From positions 1 through 50,229 of the forward strand of contig DASQUP010000046.1 of assembly GCA_035641235.1 (NCBI GenBank): a DNA stretch of 50,229 nucleotides. Reading direction: 5' to 3'. Position 1 is the first letter of the stretch; the number at the start of each line of letters is the position of its first letter. Shown here piece by piece: positions 48,388 to 50,229 of this stretch. This stretch comes from DASQUP01 sp035641235. GTDB lineage: Bacteria > Actinomycetota > CADDZG01 > WHSQ01. The notes beneath the pieces were generated by a model that was not told where the DNA came from, did not search any database, and saw nothing but the letters and a program-made list of their open reading frames with translations. The position numbers and the translations under genes were made by a program.

Positions 48388-48951
48388 ATGAAGGTCATCC
48401 GAGGTGCCGCAGCGATCGTTACCGGCATCACGCTGCTAATAGGTGGGTCCGGCATCGCTATGGCGGAAGAGACGCGCTGCCGGGGAACGATCGCAGCCAA
48501 GACCGTAGACAACCTAAAGGTCCCCGCCGGGAAGCGATGCGTTCTGGAGGGCACGACGGTGAAGGGCACGATCAAGGTCGGGCGCAAGGCGACGCTTATC
48601 GCCCGGGGCGTGCGGGTCGTAGGCAACGTGCAAGCCGAGAACGCTCGCAAGGTCGTGGTTCGCGGCGGATCCCGTGTCGGGGGCAGCATCCAGATAGTGC
48701 ATGGCCGGACGGCTCTGGTGCGGGGCACGAAGGTGAATGCCGACATCCTGTTCGACGATCAAAGCGGAGAGGTTCGAGCGATCCGCAACAACGTGGGCGG
48801 CAACATCCAGGCATTCCAAAACACCGGAGGAGTCGTCATCAAGAACAACGTCGTCGACGGCAACCTCCAGTGCAAGGAGAACCAGCCCGCTCCGACGGGT
48901 GGAGGTAACAAGGTGGAGGGAAACAAGGAGGATCAGTGTTCGGGACTTTAG
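48388..48951 (+). CDS. Secreted beta-solenoid-like protein
   Basis: A 187-residue exported protein. A signal peptide (about 1-26, ending AMA-EE) is followed by a regular series of short strands with G-N/G-S turns: GTTVKGTIKVGRKATL, GVRVVGNVQAEN, GGSRVGGSIQIVHG, NNVGGNIQAFQNT, NNVVDGNLQCKEN. The 20- to 25-residue spacing fits a right-handed beta-solenoid such as those of bactofilin-like or polymer-forming folds. Cysteines near both ends (C29, C53 and two at the C-terminus) could make disulfides. The end (PAPTGGGN, GNKEDQC) recurs in actinobacterial exported proteins. AAGGAGG precedes ATG. Function unknown. Confidence 0.75.
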   Translation: MKVIRGAAAIVTGITLLIGGSGIAMAEETRCRGTIAAKTVDNLKVPAGKRCVLEGTTVKGTIKVGRKATLIARGVRVVGNVQAENARKVVVRGGSRVGGSIQIVHGRTALVRGTKVNADILFDDQSGEVRAIRNNVGGNIQAFQNTGGVVIKNNVVDGNLQCKENQPAPTGGGNKVEGNKEDQCSGL

Positions 48952-48969
48952 AAACGTGTTCCAAGGGGC

Positions 48970-49212
48970 ATGGGCCCGCCGGTGAAGATCATTGCGACCC
49001 CCAAGGAATACGTGCCTGAGCAGAGCGCAGTGGCCCACCTGTATGACGTTCCTGCGTACGGCCGGGTTGTGGTCATTCAGCATCTCCCGGATGTGCCTGA
49101 GAGCGAGTGGGAAACTATACATATCGGCAGCACGGATCAGTCAGCTCCAGACGGCGCACATCTAAACTTCCGCGATGCCAAAGCGTGTTGTGATGTCGTG
49201 GAGCGGCGGTAA
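48970..49212 (+). CDS. Small hypothetical protein
   Basis: An 80-residue frame from ATG 48970 (or GTG 48982) with ordinary, protein-like composition (for example VKIIATPKEYVPEQSAVAHL, then VVVIQHLPDVPESEWE). There is no well-spaced ribosome site, and its last 38 bases overlap the Dph6-type gene. I do not recognise a family. It may be a short real gene or a remnant. Confidence 0.3.
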   Translation: MGPPVKIIATPKEYVPEQSAVAHLYDVPAYGRVVVIQHLPDVPESEWETIHIGSTDQSAPDGAHLNFRDAKACCDVVERR

Positions 49213-49858
49213 GGACTCCGCCATCGCCCTGCATCGGCTGTTCGAGGATCCATCCATCGAGGCCATCGGACTACTAACAACGGTTACCGAGACCTACGAA
49301 CGCATCAGTATGCATGGGGTTCGTGTGGAGCTCCTGCGCCGGCAGGCAGCGTCCATCGGCCTGCCTCTGATCGAGGTGTGGATCCCCCCTGGATGCACCA
49401 ACGAGATCTACGAGGCACGCATGGCCCGTGCCTATCGCGATCCCGTGATGGTCTCGGCCGACGCGGTGGCCTCCGGCGATCTCTTCCTTGAAGACGTTCG
49501 CGACTACAGGGATGAGAAGATCCGCTCGGCGGGCAAGGAGGCCCTGTTTCCCATCTGGGGCGAGCCCACCCCCGAAGTTGCCATGTCATTCATCGACTTC
49601 GGTTTTGAAGGGATCGTTACCTGCGTTGACCCGAACAAAGTGGGCCCTGAGATATGCGGGAGCAGATTCGACTTCGACCTGCTCGCTCAGCTCCCCAACG
49701 AGGTAGATCCCTGTGGCGAGAATGGGGAGTTCCATACCTTCGTCTTTGCGGGCCCCTTACTGGCCGAGCCGATCCCGGTGCGGCGCGGGGAGCTCGTGCA
49801 GCGCGATGGCTTCGTCTTCGCCGACCTCCTCCCTATGGGCATGGAGGACGTTTCGTAG
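49175..49858 (+). CDS. Dph6-related ATP pyrophosphatase (adenine nucleotide alpha hydrolase)
   Basis: A 227-residue PP-loop protein: MSWSGGKDSAIALHRL near the start is the pyrophosphate loop, and the later GEFHTFVFAGPLL is characteristic of the Dph6/MJ0570 family. The eukaryal/archaeal members amidate diphthine on EF2; bacteria lack diphthamide, so bacterial members act on other unknown substrates. ATG 49175. It appears unconnected with the cluster before it. Confidence 0.85.
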   Translation: MPKRVVMSWSGGKDSAIALHRLFEDPSIEAIGLLTTVTETYERISMHGVRVELLRRQAASIGLPLIEVWIPPGCTNEIYEARMARAYRDPVMVSADAVASGDLFLEDVRDYRDEKIRSAGKEALFPIWGEPTPEVAMSFIDFGFEGIVTCVDPNKVGPEICGSRFDFDLLAQLPNEVDPCGENGEFHTFVFAGPLLAEPIPVRRGELVQRDGFVFADLLPMGMEDVS

Positions 49859-49894
49859 GGCTCCCGCGTGCAACCTCACCACCCTCTCGTTCGT

Positions 49895-50229
49895 ATGAGA
49901 GGTATGAGACAGCCCGAGACCGCGGACCGGGAGAACGACTTTCGCGACTACGTACGTCGGAGTCGCGGGAGCTTGCTGCGCACTGCAACTTTGCTCGCAT
50001 CGGGTGATTCGCACCGAGCCGAGGACCTCGTTCAGACGGTGCTCGTTCGGATGTACGTCGCCTGGCCCCAGATTCGAGCCAGCACCCGCCATGCGTATGC
50101 GCGCAAAGCGATCGTCAATGCATATCTGGACGAGCGGCGCCGTCCGTTCTTCCGTCGAGAGCACATCACGGCGGAGATCCCGGACGTGGTTTCCGACGAG
50201 GTTCCGCGGTCCCACGCGGAATCGGAGGT
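49895..50229 (+). CDS. ECF sigma factor, SigE-like (cut by the window end)
   Basis: From ATG 49895 or 49904 the frame stays open to the window end (about 110 residues). Region 2 is clear: FRDYVRRSRGSLLRTATLL, then HRAEDLVQTVLVRMYVAWPQI and YARKAIVNAYLDERRR, which match the SigE-type ECF group common in Streptomyces. Region 4 is outside. An inverted repeat CCTCTC/GAGAGG (49884-49902) spans the start and may serve in control. Confidence 0.85.
   Translation, partial: MRGMRQPETADRENDFRDYVRRSRGSLLRTATLLASGDSHRAEDLVQTVLVRMYVAWPQIRASTRHAYARKAIVNAYLDERRRPFFRREHITAEIPDVVSDEVPRSHAESE

Overview
This window looks like chromosomal core DNA of a high-GC member of the Actinomycetota, probably an uncultured lineage outside the best-known class. 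The main evidence is gene order: tig, clpP, clpX, valS, folC, ndk, mreB, mreC, mreD, a class B PBP (mrdA), rodA, RNase E/G, rplU, rpmA, obg, proB, proA, then nadD and rsfS. This is the classic actinobacterial order, here with a single clpP and with ppk, a CYTH-CHAD gene and a mutT1-type gene inserted between proA and nadD. No phage, insertion sequence or CRISPR array was found.

Layout. 1-8.6 kb is an accessory region: a methyltransferase, a MarR/VOC divergent pair with twin operators, DUF4342, an EamA transporter, a winged-helix regulator, a run of aminotransferase-cupin-SDR genes, a GNAT enzyme and an M20 peptidase. 8.8-9.05 kb holds tRNA-Gly(UCC) and tRNA-Pro(UGG). 9.4-39.4 kb is the housekeeping block: protein folding and proteolysis (tig-clpP-clpX), valS-folC with a tiny membrane peptide, ndk, the rod-shape and elongation operon running into ribosome and proline genes (mreCD-mrdA-rodA-rng-rplU-rpmA-obgE-proBA), the polyphosphate group (ppk, CYTH-CHAD, mutT1) and nadD-LCP-rsfS. 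39.5-42.5 kb is a decay zone: tRNA-Ala, a DUF1772 protein, an MMPL transporter remnant beside an intact TetR, and a mazEF locus in pieces on both strands.

42.5-49 kb is the most unusual part. It combines two Ser/Thr kinases (one with a PASTA domain), a histidine kinase, an OmpR-type response regulator, three proteins with extracytoplasmic aspartate-rich tracts, a decayed fourth, and a secreted beta-solenoid-like protein. Four promoter regions in it carry CTCA boxes repeated every 11 bp, usually three in a row and oriented toward the gene. This suggests one autoregulated regulon of the response regulator, with surface poly-Asp proteins as output or as part of the sensor. The window ends with a Dph6-type ATPase and the start of a SigE-type ECF sigma factor.

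Intergenic spaces also carry a dispersed inverted-repeat family (arms like AGCAGACAGTTC) upstream of the M20, tig, ndk and nadD genes, and several long perfect stem-loops. All assignments rest on reading the sequence and on family knowledge; no database search was possible.
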